Source: FEN-1297 sp964498065
GTDB taxonomy: Bacteria > Bacteroidota > Ignavibacteria > Ignavibacteriales > Ignavibacteriaceae
Assembly: GCA_964498065.1 (NCBI GenBank)
Contig: CAZCFZ010000023.1
Location: 1 to 60,600 of the forward strand
Direction: 5' to 3'
DNA length: 60,600 bases
How positions within the stretch are numbered: the first letter of the stretch is position 1; each line of letters starts with the position of its first letter. This document shows positions 8,263-17,169 of the stretch, one piece after another. A model generated the notes under the pieces. It saw only the letters and a program-made list of their open reading frames with translations. It was not told where the DNA came from and made no database searches. The position numbers were made by a program, and so were the translations under genes.

Positions 8263-9048
8263 ATGAAAAAAATAAAATTACTTTCCTGGAACGTTAACGG
8301 TTTAAGAGCAGCTTACAAAAAAGGATTTTTAGATTGGGTATCAAAAGAGAATCCTGATATTCTTTGTATTCAGGAAACCAAGGCTCATGAAGAACAGCTT
8401 TCGGATGATTTAAGAAATGTAAATGGTTATCATTCCTATTTTTGTTCAGGTGAACGCAAAGGTTACAGCGGTGTTGCTATTTATACCAATCAAAAGCCGG
8501 TTAACATTAAAAAAGGTTTCGGAAATAAGAAATTTGATAATGAAGGAAGAATTCTAATTGCCGAATATTCAGATTTCACCTTATTCAATATTTATTATCC
8601 TAACGGAAAAGCCAGCCCCGAACGGCTTAAGTATAAAATGGATTTTTATGATGCTTTTTTCGACTATACCAATAAATTAAAAAAAGCCGGTAAAAAAATA
8701 ATTATATGCGGAGATGTAAATACCGCACACAAAGAAATTGATATCGCACGTCCGAAAGAAAACTCAAAAGTATCCGGTTTTCTTCCCGAAGAAAGAGAAT
8801 GGATAGATAAATTTTTAGAAGCAGGTTATATAGATACTTTTCGTATGTTTAATTCTAAGCCGGATAATTACACATGGTGGGATATGGTTACCCGCGCCAG
8901 GGAAAGAAACGTCGGCTGGCGAATTGATTACTTCTTTGTTTCCGAAAATGTGAAAGCCGACGTTAAAGATGCTTTTATATTAAGTGATGTAATGGGTTCG
9001 GATCACTGCCCGATTGGCATTGAATTATCAATTAGCAAAAGCAGCTAA
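8263..9048 (+). CDS. xth: Exodeoxyribonuclease III / AP endonuclease (ExoA family)
   Basis: This protein (261 aa) belongs to the exonuclease III/APE1 family of base-excision repair, cutting 5' to abasic sites. The ordered family motifs are all present: LLSWNVNGLRA at the N-terminus, IQETK with the metal-binding Glu, YSGVAIY, the catalytic ICGDVNTAH, YTWWD, and GSDHCPIG with the catalytic His near the C-terminus. Length is typical. It stands alone and converges with the following minus-strand gene. The family has several subtypes (Xth, ExoA), so exact substrate preference is not certain. Confidence 0.93.
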   Translation: MKKIKLLSWNVNGLRAAYKKGFLDWVSKENPDILCIQETKAHEEQLSDDLRNVNGYHSYFCSGERKGYSGVAIYTNQKPVNIKKGFGNKKFDNEGRILIAEYSDFTLFNIYYPNGKASPERLKYKMDFYDAFFDYTNKLKKAGKKIIICGDVNTAHKEIDIARPKENSKVSGFLPEEREWIDKFLEAGYIDTFRMFNSKPDNYTWWDMVTRARERNVGWRIDYFFVSENVKADVKDAFILSDVMGSDHCPIGIELSISKSS

Positions 9049-9099
9049 GAATCTTTAACCTAAATAAATTTGACCGATTGAATTTTCTAGCCAGGCTGC

Positions 9100-10092
9100 T
9101 TAATAAATTTCAATCTTACGAATAATAGTTCCATAATTTGGTTTTCCCGCATGTAATAATTTCGGATCGGAACATATCCTATTTTCTGTATACACTTTAT
9201 TATCCAATGATGCCGTTATAATCTTACCCGAAAGCAGGCTAATCTTCATTTGCACATTAAATATTTCCTTGCCGACAGAGGCATAATATTTTCCACCGGG
9301 TATTTTAACAATCTGCACCCAATTGTTGGGAGTATTTTTTACCGGTTTATGCATCCAAGCAGCCGGTAATTTAACATCCGGTCTAGATGGCGGTACATGG
9401 CGGATAATAAATTCTGCAGTATGATTATCTAAATTGATACTCTTTAACGCTATATTAAAATCAATTGCATCCTGGCCAAGCAGTACACGATGACCGTCTG
9501 CCCATGAATTTGGTTTATTGTCTTTTACATATACATGATCGCCCGGGTGAACTAATCCGTTCTGCCGCATTGCAAGCCTGAGATCAGCATAAAAAGTAAG
9601 AAAATCAACTATTGGTCCAATAAGATTTGGTTGTACTTTTCCTAAGCCAGGTATGGAAAGTTTATAACCTTTCTCCAGCGAAACGAATTGACGAAACTTT
9701 TTACTTGATTGGGTTAGAGTTTCTTGTTTTCCGTTTACAATTAAATTTCTCCATTTATATTCTTCATAAAAGGTTCCGGCAGAATCTTTTTTAACATCTC
9801 CTACAGCATCAATGCTGTAGCGCCTTACATTTTTCCCGCTTTGATTTATGCCTTTCATGTGATAAATCAATTGTTCACCAAGACGGTAGTGACGAACAAA
9901 TATATTAGATCCTCTCTGAGATTTTGATTTGCTTAATTGGTTTACCGGTGCTTGATAAAACAGGCTGTTAGCAAAAGAATTTTGAGTAAATGCAAAAAAC
10001 AATCCGATAATAAAAATTTTTATGATTGAAACCGAAGTGCTTCTCAACAATTCACAAGAATTTAAACACGATACTCTTTTATATAATACCAT
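9100..10092 (-). CDS. Secreted protein of unknown function
   Basis: A 330-aa protein with a hydrophobic stretch at about residues 25-40 (IIKIFIIGLFFAFTQNSFA) that looks like a signal peptide, so it is probably periplasmic or at the outer membrane. The mature part is rich in beta-prone segments and has no motif I recognise with certainty. The region YRLGEQLIYHMKGINQSGK resembles the opening strand pattern of DUF3108-like lipid-binding beta proteins, but this is weak. The start is uncertain: the signal sequence is preceded by about 20 residues, and a later start is possible. It stands alone between xth (convergent) and ridA. Confidence 0.75.
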   Translation of the reverse strand: MVLYKRVSCLNSCELLRSTSVSIIKIFIIGLFFAFTQNSFANSLFYQAPVNQLSKSKSQRGSNIFVRHYRLGEQLIYHMKGINQSGKNVRRYSIDAVGDVKKDSAGTFYEEYKWRNLIVNGKQETLTQSSKKFRQFVSLEKGYKLSIPGLGKVQPNLIGPIVDFLTFYADLRLAMRQNGLVHPGDHVYVKDNKPNSWADGHRVLLGQDAIDFNIALKSINLDNHTAEFIIRHVPPSRPDVKLPAAWMHKPVKNTPNNWVQIVKIPGGKYYASVGKEIFNVQMKISLLSGKIITASLDNKVYTENRICSDPKLLHAGKPNYGTIIRKIEIY

Positions 10093-10211
10093 TTTTTTGC
10101 ACTCATTTTTTGGGGAGAATATAACTAATACTTTTCCGCAAAAAGTATTTTTACAATGATACTTTACTGCTTTTTTAAATTAAATAAATTTCTTAAAATG
10201 CACAATCCAAT

Positions 10212-10673
10212 TTAGTCTTTACTCACTTCTACAATCATCTCAATTTCAACCGGCGCGTTCAGCGGCAGTTCATTAACGCCGACAGCACTTCGTACATGCT
10301 TTCCGTTTTCTCCGAATATTTTAGCAATAAGTTCCGAAGCGCCGTTTGCAACTTTCGGCTGATCTGTAAAATTTTCTGCACTATTCACAAATGCAGTGAG
10401 CTTAACAATTCTTTCTATGTTATCGAGATTTCCAATAACACCTTTTATTGCGCTTAAACAATTTAAAGCACAAATCTCGGAAGCAGTTCTGCCTTCTTCA
10501 ATTGAAATAAAAGCTCCTAATTTCCCGGTATATTTCAGTTCTCCTTTAATCATTGGCAATTGACCAGCCGTAAATACTAAATTATCTACTTTTAATGCCG
10601 GAATGTAAGCTGCTAAAGGTTTTGGAGCTTCCGGCAATGTAAATCCTAATTCCTTTATTTTTTCTTCTATCAT
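10212..10673 (-). CDS. RidA/YjgF/YER057c/UK114 family protein
   Basis: A 153-aa member of the RidA superfamily, reactive enamine/imine deaminases. An upstream in-frame ATG at 10697 exists, but AAGGAG sits just ahead of the ATG at 10673, so the shorter form is chosen. Visible motifs include LVFTAGQLP, the mid-protein ICALNCLSAIKGVIGNLDNI, and the C-terminal RSAVGVNELPLNAPVEIEMIVE with the family Arg. The slightly long N-terminal extension (about 25 residues) fits the RidA-like subgroup YP_009. It stands divergently from mazG. Confidence 0.9.
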   Translation of the reverse strand: MIEEKIKELGFTLPEAPKPLAAYIPALKVDNLVFTAGQLPMIKGELKYTGKLGAFISIEEGRTASEICALNCLSAIKGVIGNLDNIERIVKLTAFVNSAENFTDQPKVANGASELIAKIFGENGKHVRSAVGVNELPLNAPVEIEMIVEVSKD

Positions 10674-10761
10674 ATAAACTCCTTTTTTATAAAGCAAAGA
10701 TTTTATTATTTTTATTCTATTAATGATTAAAAAAAGATTTTTAATTTAAAGGATTAAAAAT

Positions 10762-11529
10762 ATGACCGAAAGTAAATTTAATGATTTTGTAGCGATTGTT
10801 AAAAGATTAAGAAAAGAATGTCCGTGGGATAAGGAACAAACAAATGATTCTATAAAAGCAGCCACTATTGAAGAGACCTATGAATTAGTAGAAGCAATTG
10901 ATAAAAAGGATTTTGAGGAAATGAAGAATGAACTAGGCGATTTGTTTTTCCATGTAATTTTTCATGCTGTAATTGCCGAAGAAGAAAATAAATTTAATCT
11001 TGATGAAGTTATTGGCTCCATAAAAGAAAAGCTTATTAGACGTCATCCGCATGTTTTCGGTGAAGTAAATGTAAACGATTCCGAAGATGTAAAAAGAAAT
11101 TGGGAAGCAATCAAACTTACCGAAGGCAGAGACTCGGTCTTAGATGGTGTTCCTGAGAAGCTTCCTTCACTTCACAGAGCGTATCGTCTTCAGGAAAAAG
11201 CAGCAAAGGTAGGCTTCGATTGGGACAATAAAGAAGATGTCTGGAAAAAAGTTATAGAAGAAATTGAAGAAATGCATAAATCGGAAAAAGAGGAATCAAT
11301 TCAAGAGCTTGAAAGCGAAATTGGCGATGTGTTTTTTGCAATGACAAATTATGCAAGATTTTTAGGAATAAATCCAGAAAATGCTTTAAGAAAAACTAAT
11401 GAAAAATTTATAAATAGATTTAAGTATGTTGAAAAAAGAGTGAAAGAGAAAGGTAAAAAGATTAATGAGTCCAACTTAGCAGAAATGGACATATACTGGA
11501 ACGAGAGCAAATCTATTTATAAGAGCTAA
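10762..11529 (+). CDS. mazG: Nucleoside triphosphate pyrophosphohydrolase MazG
   Basis: MazG (255 aa) hydrolyses (d)NTPs to monophosphates and pyrophosphate, a house-cleaning and stress-related activity. Two tandem MazG helical modules are visible. The first has CPWDKEQT, the metal-binding EETYELVEAI and ELGDLFFHVIFHA; the second, from about residue 140, has YRLQEKAAKVGFDWD, EEIEEM and ELESEIGDVFFAMTNYARF. Length fits the two-domain E. coli-like form. A weak SD (AAGGA) precedes ATG 10762. It converges with phoH, with 17 nt between stops. Confidence 0.95.
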   Translation: MTESKFNDFVAIVKRLRKECPWDKEQTNDSIKAATIEETYELVEAIDKKDFEEMKNELGDLFFHVIFHAVIAEEENKFNLDEVIGSIKEKLIRRHPHVFGEVNVNDSEDVKRNWEAIKLTEGRDSVLDGVPEKLPSLHRAYRLQEKAAKVGFDWDNKEDVWKKVIEEIEEMHKSEKEESIQELESEIGDVFFAMTNYARFLGINPENALRKTNEKFINRFKYVEKRVKEKGKKINESNLAEMDIYWNESKSIYKS

Positions 11530-11546
11530 AAATAATTTTAATTCGA

Positions 11547-12515
11547 TTATTTCTTCGAAGAAACAGACCCATTAAATTTTTCATAGGCATCAATAATATC
11601 TTTTACAAGCTTATGCCTAACTACATCAGACTTATCAAAATAGACGAAACCTACTCCGTCTATATCTTTTAAAATATCTTTCGCTTGAACCAAGCCGCTC
11701 TGTGTCTTTGAAGGAAGATCAATCTGAGTAATATCACCTGTTATAATTGCTTTGGAATTTACACCTAATCTTGTAAGAAACATTTTCATTTGCATATCCG
11801 TAGCATTCTGCGCTTCATCCAGTATTACAAAAGCATTATTTAAGGTTCTGCCGCGCATATAAGCAAGAGGCACAATCTCAATAGTTTTTTTCTCAATATA
11901 ATTTTTTAATTTATCGGAAGGAATCATATCATCAAGCGCATCATACAACGGACGTAAATAGGGATCAATCTTTTCTCTAAAATCACCCGGCAGAAATCCC
12001 AAACTTTCACCGGCTTCTACTGCAGGTCTTGCCAAAATAATTTTACTAACAGTCCCTTTCTTCAATGCTGAAACAGCAAATGCAACAGCCAAATAGGTTT
12101 TACCTGTACCGGCCGGACCTATGGCAAAACAAATATCATTTTTAAGCGCTTTTTGAAGATAATTTACTTGACCAGGTGTTCTAACTTTTATAACTTCGCT
12201 TTTTGTATAAAGCACAATTGCGTCAAATTCATTGTCGGTCATTATTTCCACTCCCTGACCGGACAATTCCAGAATTGTTTCAATGTCCGAAGTTTTTAAT
12301 CTTCCTTTTGTATTTAGGACATATATCATTTCCTTAATAATTTTTTCAATAACTTCTACTTCTTCAGCTACTCCTTTAATTGTAACATTTTCGCCTCTCA
12401 CTGTTATTGATGCATTAAATTTTTCTTCAATTAACTTTATGTTGCCGTCATTAATGCCGAGCAATGCTAATAAGTCAACATTTTCAAGGACCATACGTTT
12501 TTCTACAGCAGTCAT
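11547..12515 (-). CDS. phoH: PhoH-like ATPase (YbeZ type)
   Basis: A 322-aa PhoH-family protein, predicted P-loop ATPase linked to RNA metabolism and ribosome maturation with YbeY in other bacteria. The N-terminal ~90 residues form a KH-like fold; the ATPase core has Walker A GPAGTGKTYLAVA, LARPAVEAGESLGFLPGD, Walker B FVILDEAQNAT and TGDITQIDLP. The start at 12515 is chosen because AAAAGGAG lies directly upstream, rather than the more distal in-frame ATG at 12551. A strong terminator hairpin lies just upstream of that SD, so transcription either reads through or starts in a very short leader. Confidence 0.93.
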   Translation of the reverse strand: MTAVEKRMVLENVDLLALLGINDGNIKLIEEKFNASITVRGENVTIKGVAEEVEVIEKIIKEMIYVLNTKGRLKTSDIETILELSGQGVEIMTDNEFDAIVLYTKSEVIKVRTPGQVNYLQKALKNDICFAIGPAGTGKTYLAVAFAVSALKKGTVSKIILARPAVEAGESLGFLPGDFREKIDPYLRPLYDALDDMIPSDKLKNYIEKKTIEIVPLAYMRGRTLNNAFVILDEAQNATDMQMKMFLTRLGVNSKAIITGDITQIDLPSKTQSGLVQAKDILKDIDGVGFVYFDKSDVVRHKLVKDIIDAYEKFNGSVSSKK

Positions 12516-12530
12516 TTTACTCCTTTTATA

Positions 12531-12570
12531 AATACAAAAAGCCCTTATCATCTATAATGACAAGGGCTTT
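12531..12570 (-). terminator. Intrinsic terminator / possible phoH attenuator
   Basis: AAAGCCCTTATCA (12538-12550) and TGACAAGGGCTTT (12558-12570) form a 13-bp stem with one G-U or mismatch. On the minus strand it is followed by TTTTTGTATTT. It ends the LysM-protein transcript, but its U-tract runs into the phoH ribosome binding site. Confidence 0.85.
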
Positions 12571-12606
12571 AATAGTTTTATAATAAACTAACATTCAGTT
12601 AAACGG

Positions 12607-13287
12607 CTATTTAACCGGAGCTGGTTTATAATTTGTTCTAATCTTTTCGTATTTAGCTTTCTCTTCTTCTGTTAAATGAGGAATCTTAAATACTTGTTTA
12701 GGGAAAATCAAATTAGGATTCTTAATTTGATCGCGATTGGCTTTATAAATATTCGGCCAAGCAAACGGATTTGAATATATATCTGATTTTTTAGCAATAT
12801 TCCACAAGCAGTCGCCTTTTACAACAGTATAATTGATTTCTTTTGGAGCTTCAACCCATGCGTCCAAAGCGGCCTGCATCTGGTTATGGACCTTGTCAAA
12901 ATATTCCGGCAAGGCACTTATTTTATTTTCTTTCAGTGCATCCAGATCTTTCTGTCTGTCGGCTTTTGGTCCTTCTTTTCTGCTAATCTTACCGTCGAGT
13001 TCGTTAACGGCATTACCAAAATTATCAACATCTTGCTGGGTTGCTCCGACCATTGCATAAAGTTCTTTCATGCAGTCATCGTAGCTTTCAATATTTTTTG
13101 ATTTTAAATTATTTACATCTGTCTGTAATGAGCTGATTTCTTTCGTTAAGCTGGCTTTTTGCGCAATTAAACGCGCAGTATCAGCTTGCCATTCATCTTT
13201 TGTCATCTTTTTTTCCTGTGCAAAAACAGCTACAGAAAATAAAAGCAAAAGAGAAAAAACACTAATTAAATTTCTACTTAATTTCAT
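12607..13287 (-). CDS. Secreted coiled-coil protein with C-terminal LysM domain
   Basis: A 226-aa exported protein. The start at 13287 is chosen because GGAGG lies upstream and a clean signal peptide follows (LISVFSLLLLFSVAVFAQ). After it comes a charged helical segment of about 100 residues that looks like a coiled coil, then a LysM module near residues 155-215 (YTVVKGDCLWNIAKK ... NPNLIFPKQVFKIP), a peptidoglycan-binding fold. It probably sits in the periplasm attached to the cell wall. It lies 41 nt downstream of a small coiled-coil lipoprotein and likely forms an operon with it, which suggests a joint envelope role. Specific function is unknown. Confidence 0.9.
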   Translation of the reverse strand: MKLSRNLISVFSLLLLFSVAVFAQEKKMTKDEWQADTARLIAQKASLTKEISSLQTDVNNLKSKNIESYDDCMKELYAMVGATQQDVDNFGNAVNELDGKISRKEGPKADRQKDLDALKENKISALPEYFDKVHNQMQAALDAWVEAPKEINYTVVKGDCLWNIAKKSDIYSNPFAWPNIYKANRDQIKNPNLIFPKQVFKIPHLTEEEKAKYEKIRTNYKPAPVK

Positions 13288-13328
13288 AAAACTTTCCTCC
13301 AAGTTAAAATTAAATTTCTTCTTCAAGC

Positions 13329-13607
13329 TTATTTAGAAGATAATTTTTCCAAATTAGCTTTGGTTTCTTCTTTTTCTTTATTGCACTGTGCAAGTTTTTC
13401 TGTTTTTGCAGCGATTTCTTTTTCCAGATTAGCCCTTTCGTCTTTCAACGAATTAGCTTGAGATTGTAATGAACTAACCTCACTTTTTAGGTTATTCAAT
13501 TGAGCCATCTCAGCTTCACTAACACCACCACAACCGCTTAAGAAAGCCGTAGTAACAGCAAAAGCAGCTATTATAGCGGTATTTCTTACAACTTTCACTA
13601 TCTTCAT
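13329..13607 (-). CDS. Small coiled-coil lipoprotein
   Basis: A 92-aa protein with a lipoprotein signal: hydrophobic stretch then lipobox LSGC near residues 24-27. The mature part is an almost continuous heptad-rich helix (LNNLKSEVSSLQSQANSLKD...), like Lpp or other alanine/leucine-zipper lipoproteins. TGGAGG precedes the ATG. It is first in a two-gene unit with the LysM protein, which has the same signal-plus-coiled-coil plan. It could link outer membrane and peptidoglycan, but this is inference. The 13608-13816 gap upstream shows no gene. Confidence 0.85.
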   Translation of the reverse strand: MKIVKVVRNTAIIAAFAVTTAFLSGCGGVSEAEMAQLNNLKSEVSSLQSQANSLKDERANLEKEIAAKTEKLAQCNKEKEETKANLEKLSSK

Positions 13608-13816
13608 ATTGAAACCTCCAATTATTAATTATTTTTTAGTAAGTTGTTTAAGTTAATAGATAAATCGAACTCAATGGTAATTTACAAGCTTAACCGTTGT
13701 TTTATTGATAACTTATTACAGATTAAGTTTTTATAAACGTATACTATATAATAAAATGACTATATAAATTCAAGCAGAGTAATCAACAGTATTTAGACCT
13801 ATGCTATAGATAACAA

Positions 13817-14497
13817 CTATATAATTTTTTTTTCAACAAAGCTTGTATAAGTAATCCCTGCAATTATTATATGATCAAATACCGGAATATCCAATATTTT
13901 CCCTCCTTCAACCAATTTTTTAGTTATTGCAATATCTTCATTACTCGGTTCGGGATTACCGCTAGGATGATTATGGAGCAAAATTATACTTGCAGAACTA
14001 TTTTCAATTGCTGCTTTAAATATCTCGCGAGGATGGACCACGCTCGAATTTAAATTCCCTATTGATATCGTTTCAAATTTAATTATTTTATTTGCCGAAT
14101 TCAAACAAATTAATATAAATTTTTCTTTCAATTCATCCTTTAGTAAAGGTATAAATATTTCCGCTATTTCCTTTGGAGAAGTAATTTTACTTTCGGAAAA
14201 CCACTTTGTTTGAGACTGTATCCTTCTGTTTAGCTCAAATGCGGCTAAAAGTGTAGCAGCCTTATCTTTACCTATCCCAAGACTTTTTGTTAAACTATTT
14301 AACGACTTTGAAGCAAGAACGGCTAAATTTCCATGCTGTTTAATTAATTCCTGTGCCAAAATAATTACGGACTTACCTTTTGTCCCCGTTCGTAAAAGTA
14401 TAGCGAGTAATTCGGCATCTGTTAAATTTTGAGCCCCTCTAAGCATAAGCTTTTCACGGGGCCTATCATCCAGCGGAAGATCCTTTACTGTTAGAAT
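13817..14497 (-). CDS. radC: RadC family JAMM/MPN protein, probable ATT start
   Basis: A RadC-family protein. The C-terminal MPN domain has the metal motif LLHNHPSGNPEPSNEDI (HxHx..D) and an upstream Glu; the N-terminal half has the helix-hairpin-helix region (LSDAELL-like NLTDAELLAILLRTGTKGKS). Starting at the first ATG (14446) would give 209 aa and drop the conserved family opening; that opening, LPLDDRPREKLMLRG, is encoded in frame just upstream. Between the upstream stop and 14446 there is no ATG, GTG or TTG. ATT at 14497-14495, with AGGGGG a few bases before it, is the best start (226 aa). Biochemical function of RadC is unsettled; it is not a proven repair enzyme. Confidence 0.8.
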   Translation of the reverse strand: MLTVKDLPLDDRPREKLMLRGAQNLTDAELLAILLRTGTKGKSVIILAQELIKQHGNLAVLASKSLNSLTKSLGIGKDKAATLLAAFELNRRIQSQTKWFSESKITSPKEIAEIFIPLLKDELKEKFILICLNSANKIIKFETISIGNLNSSVVHPREIFKAAIENSSASIILLHNHPSGNPEPSNEDIAITKKLVEGGKILDIPVFDHIIIAGITYTSFVEKKII

Positions 14498-14515
14498 ACT
14501 TTCCCCCTTTATTCC

Positions 14516-16264
14516 TTAGTTTGTTAATTTAAATTTATCAACAAGTTCAAATTTTCCGTCACGGTAACGAACAATATTTAAAAAACTGTTTATCCTTGTT
14601 TGATCAAAGCAATAATTGTTGTGAAAGCCTTTAAATATAACTCCCGATTCCATACTTCTCATAATACTCTGCCTGCTGCTGTTAAAATCTCTTATCACAT
14701 TCAATAAATAGTCGGCAGTATCATATCCGTATAAAACATTTCGGTCAACATCAATATTGGTTTGAGCTAAAAATCGTTTACTGAATTTACGGAATAATGA
14801 ATCGGAGTAGTCAATAAAATAATCGGAAGTAAAAGTAATCATATTGCTCAAAGTAGAATTAGTTTCATAACCTTTAGCAAGGAACCAATCCTGATTCCCG
14901 TATATGGATACATTTAAATTATTAGCAACAAATTGGGAAAGTAATGCCGGCACGTCTCTGTTATCCGCTAACGGGAGATATACACCCTGCAGCTGCAGCG
15001 AATCTTTTGCTATCTGTGAAACTTGTTCACTATAAGATATATTATTACTATGATAAGTCTGCTGTTCTAAAATTTGTCCGCCTATTTTATTAAATTCATT
15101 AACGAAACCACCGGCCAATAACGGCGAATATCCCTCATCTGCATTAAGGACAGAAATTAATTTTTTGTTTTCAACATAATAAATATATTCCGCCATAACC
15201 TGTCCTCTTACGGTAAAAGAAGGGTTAGCCTGGAAAAAATTCGGATATAATTCCGTTAAATTATTTTCCGTGGCCGTTGGTGAAATTATAGGAATGTCCG
15301 TATCCTTAAATGCATCCAGAGTTTCTTTTACCTCATCACTATAAATGGGACCGATAATAACTTTTAACGAAGGAATTGAAGCAAACTCATGTTCAATACT
15401 TTCTATTTTAACTTTATTTCTCTCCGTATTTCTTATAATTAAACCGACCTTTTGATCGTGGTTTTTATTATACTGTGCTACCGCAAATTTAATTCCTTCT
15501 AAAATTTCCGCTCCCGCATTAGAAATTGTATCATTGGATTGATAATTAAAAGGAAGCATTACTCCTATAAGCGGAGTAGTAGGCGAAGTTTCTTTATCGG
15601 TTAAAATACGCTGATATATTGTTACTGCTTCTCCTTTTTCCTCAGATGCAGGGTAAAGATGTATTAAATCAGACAGTGAAGCTTCGGCATCATTATAATC
15701 ATGTTTTTGCAAATACATCTTTCCCAATGTAAGAAGAAGAAACGGCTTTAACTTTATATTTTCCGTACTATCGGATAAATTTTTAATACGAACAGGATTT
15801 AAAAAATATAATGCTATCTTTTCCCCGGTAGATTGAGCATAACTATAATAAAAGGGTGAATCAGTCGATTCAATAATTTGTGTTAGGATTTTAAATGCAG
15901 AATAGTAATTATTCCGATTAACATTTATTTCTGCAGACATTAGCTCTGCTTCATCTTTATATTTGCTTGCACCATATTGAGCCATAAAATCATTAAGAAC
16001 GGAGTCGGCAGTTTCATAATCGTGAAGCATTATTAAAGATTTAGCATCGAAGATTAATGATATTGTAGTTTTAGAATTAAAATTATTGGTATAAGATATT
16101 TTATTAAAAATTATTTGCGCTTCATTAAATTGTCCGGAATTATACAGATCAAGGGCAAGACGGAATTCGGCATTTACCTTTCCGCTGTCGATTTCGGTTT
16201 GAGCACTTACAATCGGTTGAAGTAAAGTTATAAAATAAGTGATGAACAAAAAATATTTAACCAT
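14516..16264 (-). CDS. TPR plus periplasmic type-I binding protein (LpoA-like)
   Basis: A 582-aa exported protein. A signal peptide (FITYFITLLQPIVSAQ) is followed by about 200 residues of TPR-like helices (FRLALDLYNSGQFNEAQIIFNKI...), then a branched-chain-amino-acid/receptor type-I binding fold from about residue 225 (IGVMLPF ... AGAEILEGIKFAVAQYN ... VIIGPIYSDEVKETLDAF). This order matches penicillin-binding-protein activators of the LpoA/LppC type, so a cell-wall synthesis role is plausible, but a solute-binding role is not excluded. Its start overlaps the upstream TPR gene by 8 bp, and its stop codon lies 18 nt before the presumed radC ATT. Confidence 0.82.
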   Translation of the reverse strand: MVKYFLFITYFITLLQPIVSAQTEIDSGKVNAEFRLALDLYNSGQFNEAQIIFNKISYTNNFNSKTTISLIFDAKSLIMLHDYETADSVLNDFMAQYGASKYKDEAELMSAEINVNRNNYYSAFKILTQIIESTDSPFYYSYAQSTGEKIALYFLNPVRIKNLSDSTENIKLKPFLLLTLGKMYLQKHDYNDAEASLSDLIHLYPASEEKGEAVTIYQRILTDKETSPTTPLIGVMLPFNYQSNDTISNAGAEILEGIKFAVAQYNKNHDQKVGLIIRNTERNKVKIESIEHEFASIPSLKVIIGPIYSDEVKETLDAFKDTDIPIISPTATENNLTELYPNFFQANPSFTVRGQVMAEYIYYVENKKLISVLNADEGYSPLLAGGFVNEFNKIGGQILEQQTYHSNNISYSEQVSQIAKDSLQLQGVYLPLADNRDVPALLSQFVANNLNVSIYGNQDWFLAKGYETNSTLSNMITFTSDYFIDYSDSLFRKFSKRFLAQTNIDVDRNVLYGYDTADYLLNVIRDFNSSRQSIMRSMESGVIFKGFHNNYCFDQTRINSFLNIVRYRDGKFELVDKFKLTN

Positions 16265-17165
16265 CTGATACCATATTATTATTAAGAATATAAGCGGCTT
16301 TGTTTTTTCCGGCTAAGGCCGTTTTGTTTTCAGGGTCAAGTTTAATTGCAATATCAAAATATGCCAGAGCTTCCTTCGGCTTTTCACCCTTTAAGCATGC
16401 CTCGGCTAATTTTGCATAAATATCCGACGAAGCATCTTCAATCGTCTCTATATACTTTAAAAAATATTTTTCAGCTTTTAAATAGTCTCCTAATTTAAGG
16501 TAAATCCTCCCGGCTGTTTCATATGGAGATGGTTCTGAAGAATTAAGCATAATAGCTTTTTCTACAGGTGAAACAGCGTGTGCGTACATTCCTAAACTGT
16601 AATAAGTTTCGGCATAAATTTGATTTAACTCCCAAAAATTTGAATATAGTACATCTGCTTTTTTTGCGTATAGTAAGGCATTTTCATAATCATTCATTTT
16701 TAGACAAATTTTTGCCAGATAAATATTCGCCTCTTGTATTAGTTCCGATTTATTTTCAACAGATATAAAATTATCCAAATTTATTTTTGCCAGTTCATAT
16801 TCTTCCAACATAAAATGAGCATAACCGACAAAGAAAGCAACAATTGGTTCATCTTCGGGTAATATAAAGCTGAAAATGTCAATTGCTTCTTCCCATTTAG
16901 AATTTCTAAGAAGATATTGTCCTAAAAAAAGTCTTATATCTTTATTATCCGGATTATTCTCAAGATAGGATTTGAGCAATTCCAAAGCCGGTATAATATT
17001 TCCCATGTGTTCGTAAAGATTTGAAATATTAAAATATACTTCTACATAATCCGGGTATTCCTGAATTATCTGGTTATATATTTGAGCTGCGTGCAACAAT
17101 TTTCCCTCAAGCTCAAAGTTTTGAGCAACCTTCATTTTATGTTTTAATTGATAATCCTGATCCAA
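16257..17165 (-). CDS. Tetratricopeptide repeat protein
   Basis: A 302-aa protein made almost wholly of TPR units (about eight), such as AAQIYNQIIQEYPDYVEVYFNISNLYEHMG and, near the end, EALAYFDIAIKLDPENKTALAGKN. No signal peptide or membrane segment is seen, so it is probably cytoplasmic, a protein-protein scaffold. It follows guaA with a 4-nt gap and overlaps the binding-protein gene downstream. Function beyond scaffolding is not visible. Confidence 0.85.
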   Translation of the reverse strand: MDQDYQLKHKMKVAQNFELEGKLLHAAQIYNQIIQEYPDYVEVYFNISNLYEHMGNIIPALELLKSYLENNPDNKDIRLFLGQYLLRNSKWEEAIDIFSFILPEDEPIVAFFVGYAHFMLEEYELAKINLDNFISVENKSELIQEANIYLAKICLKMNDYENALLYAKKADVLYSNFWELNQIYAETYYSLGMYAHAVSPVEKAIMLNSSEPSPYETAGRIYLKLGDYLKAEKYFLKYIETIEDASSDIYAKLAEACLKGEKPKEALAYFDIAIKLDPENKTALAGKNKAAYILNNNMVSDG

Positions 17166-17169
17166 ATTT

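Noticed and set aside
9049..9115. GATTGAA/TTCAATC inverted repeat between convergent xth and the secreted protein gene.
   Set aside because: Only 7 bp, AT-rich, with a loop of over 25 nt; not convincing as a terminator.
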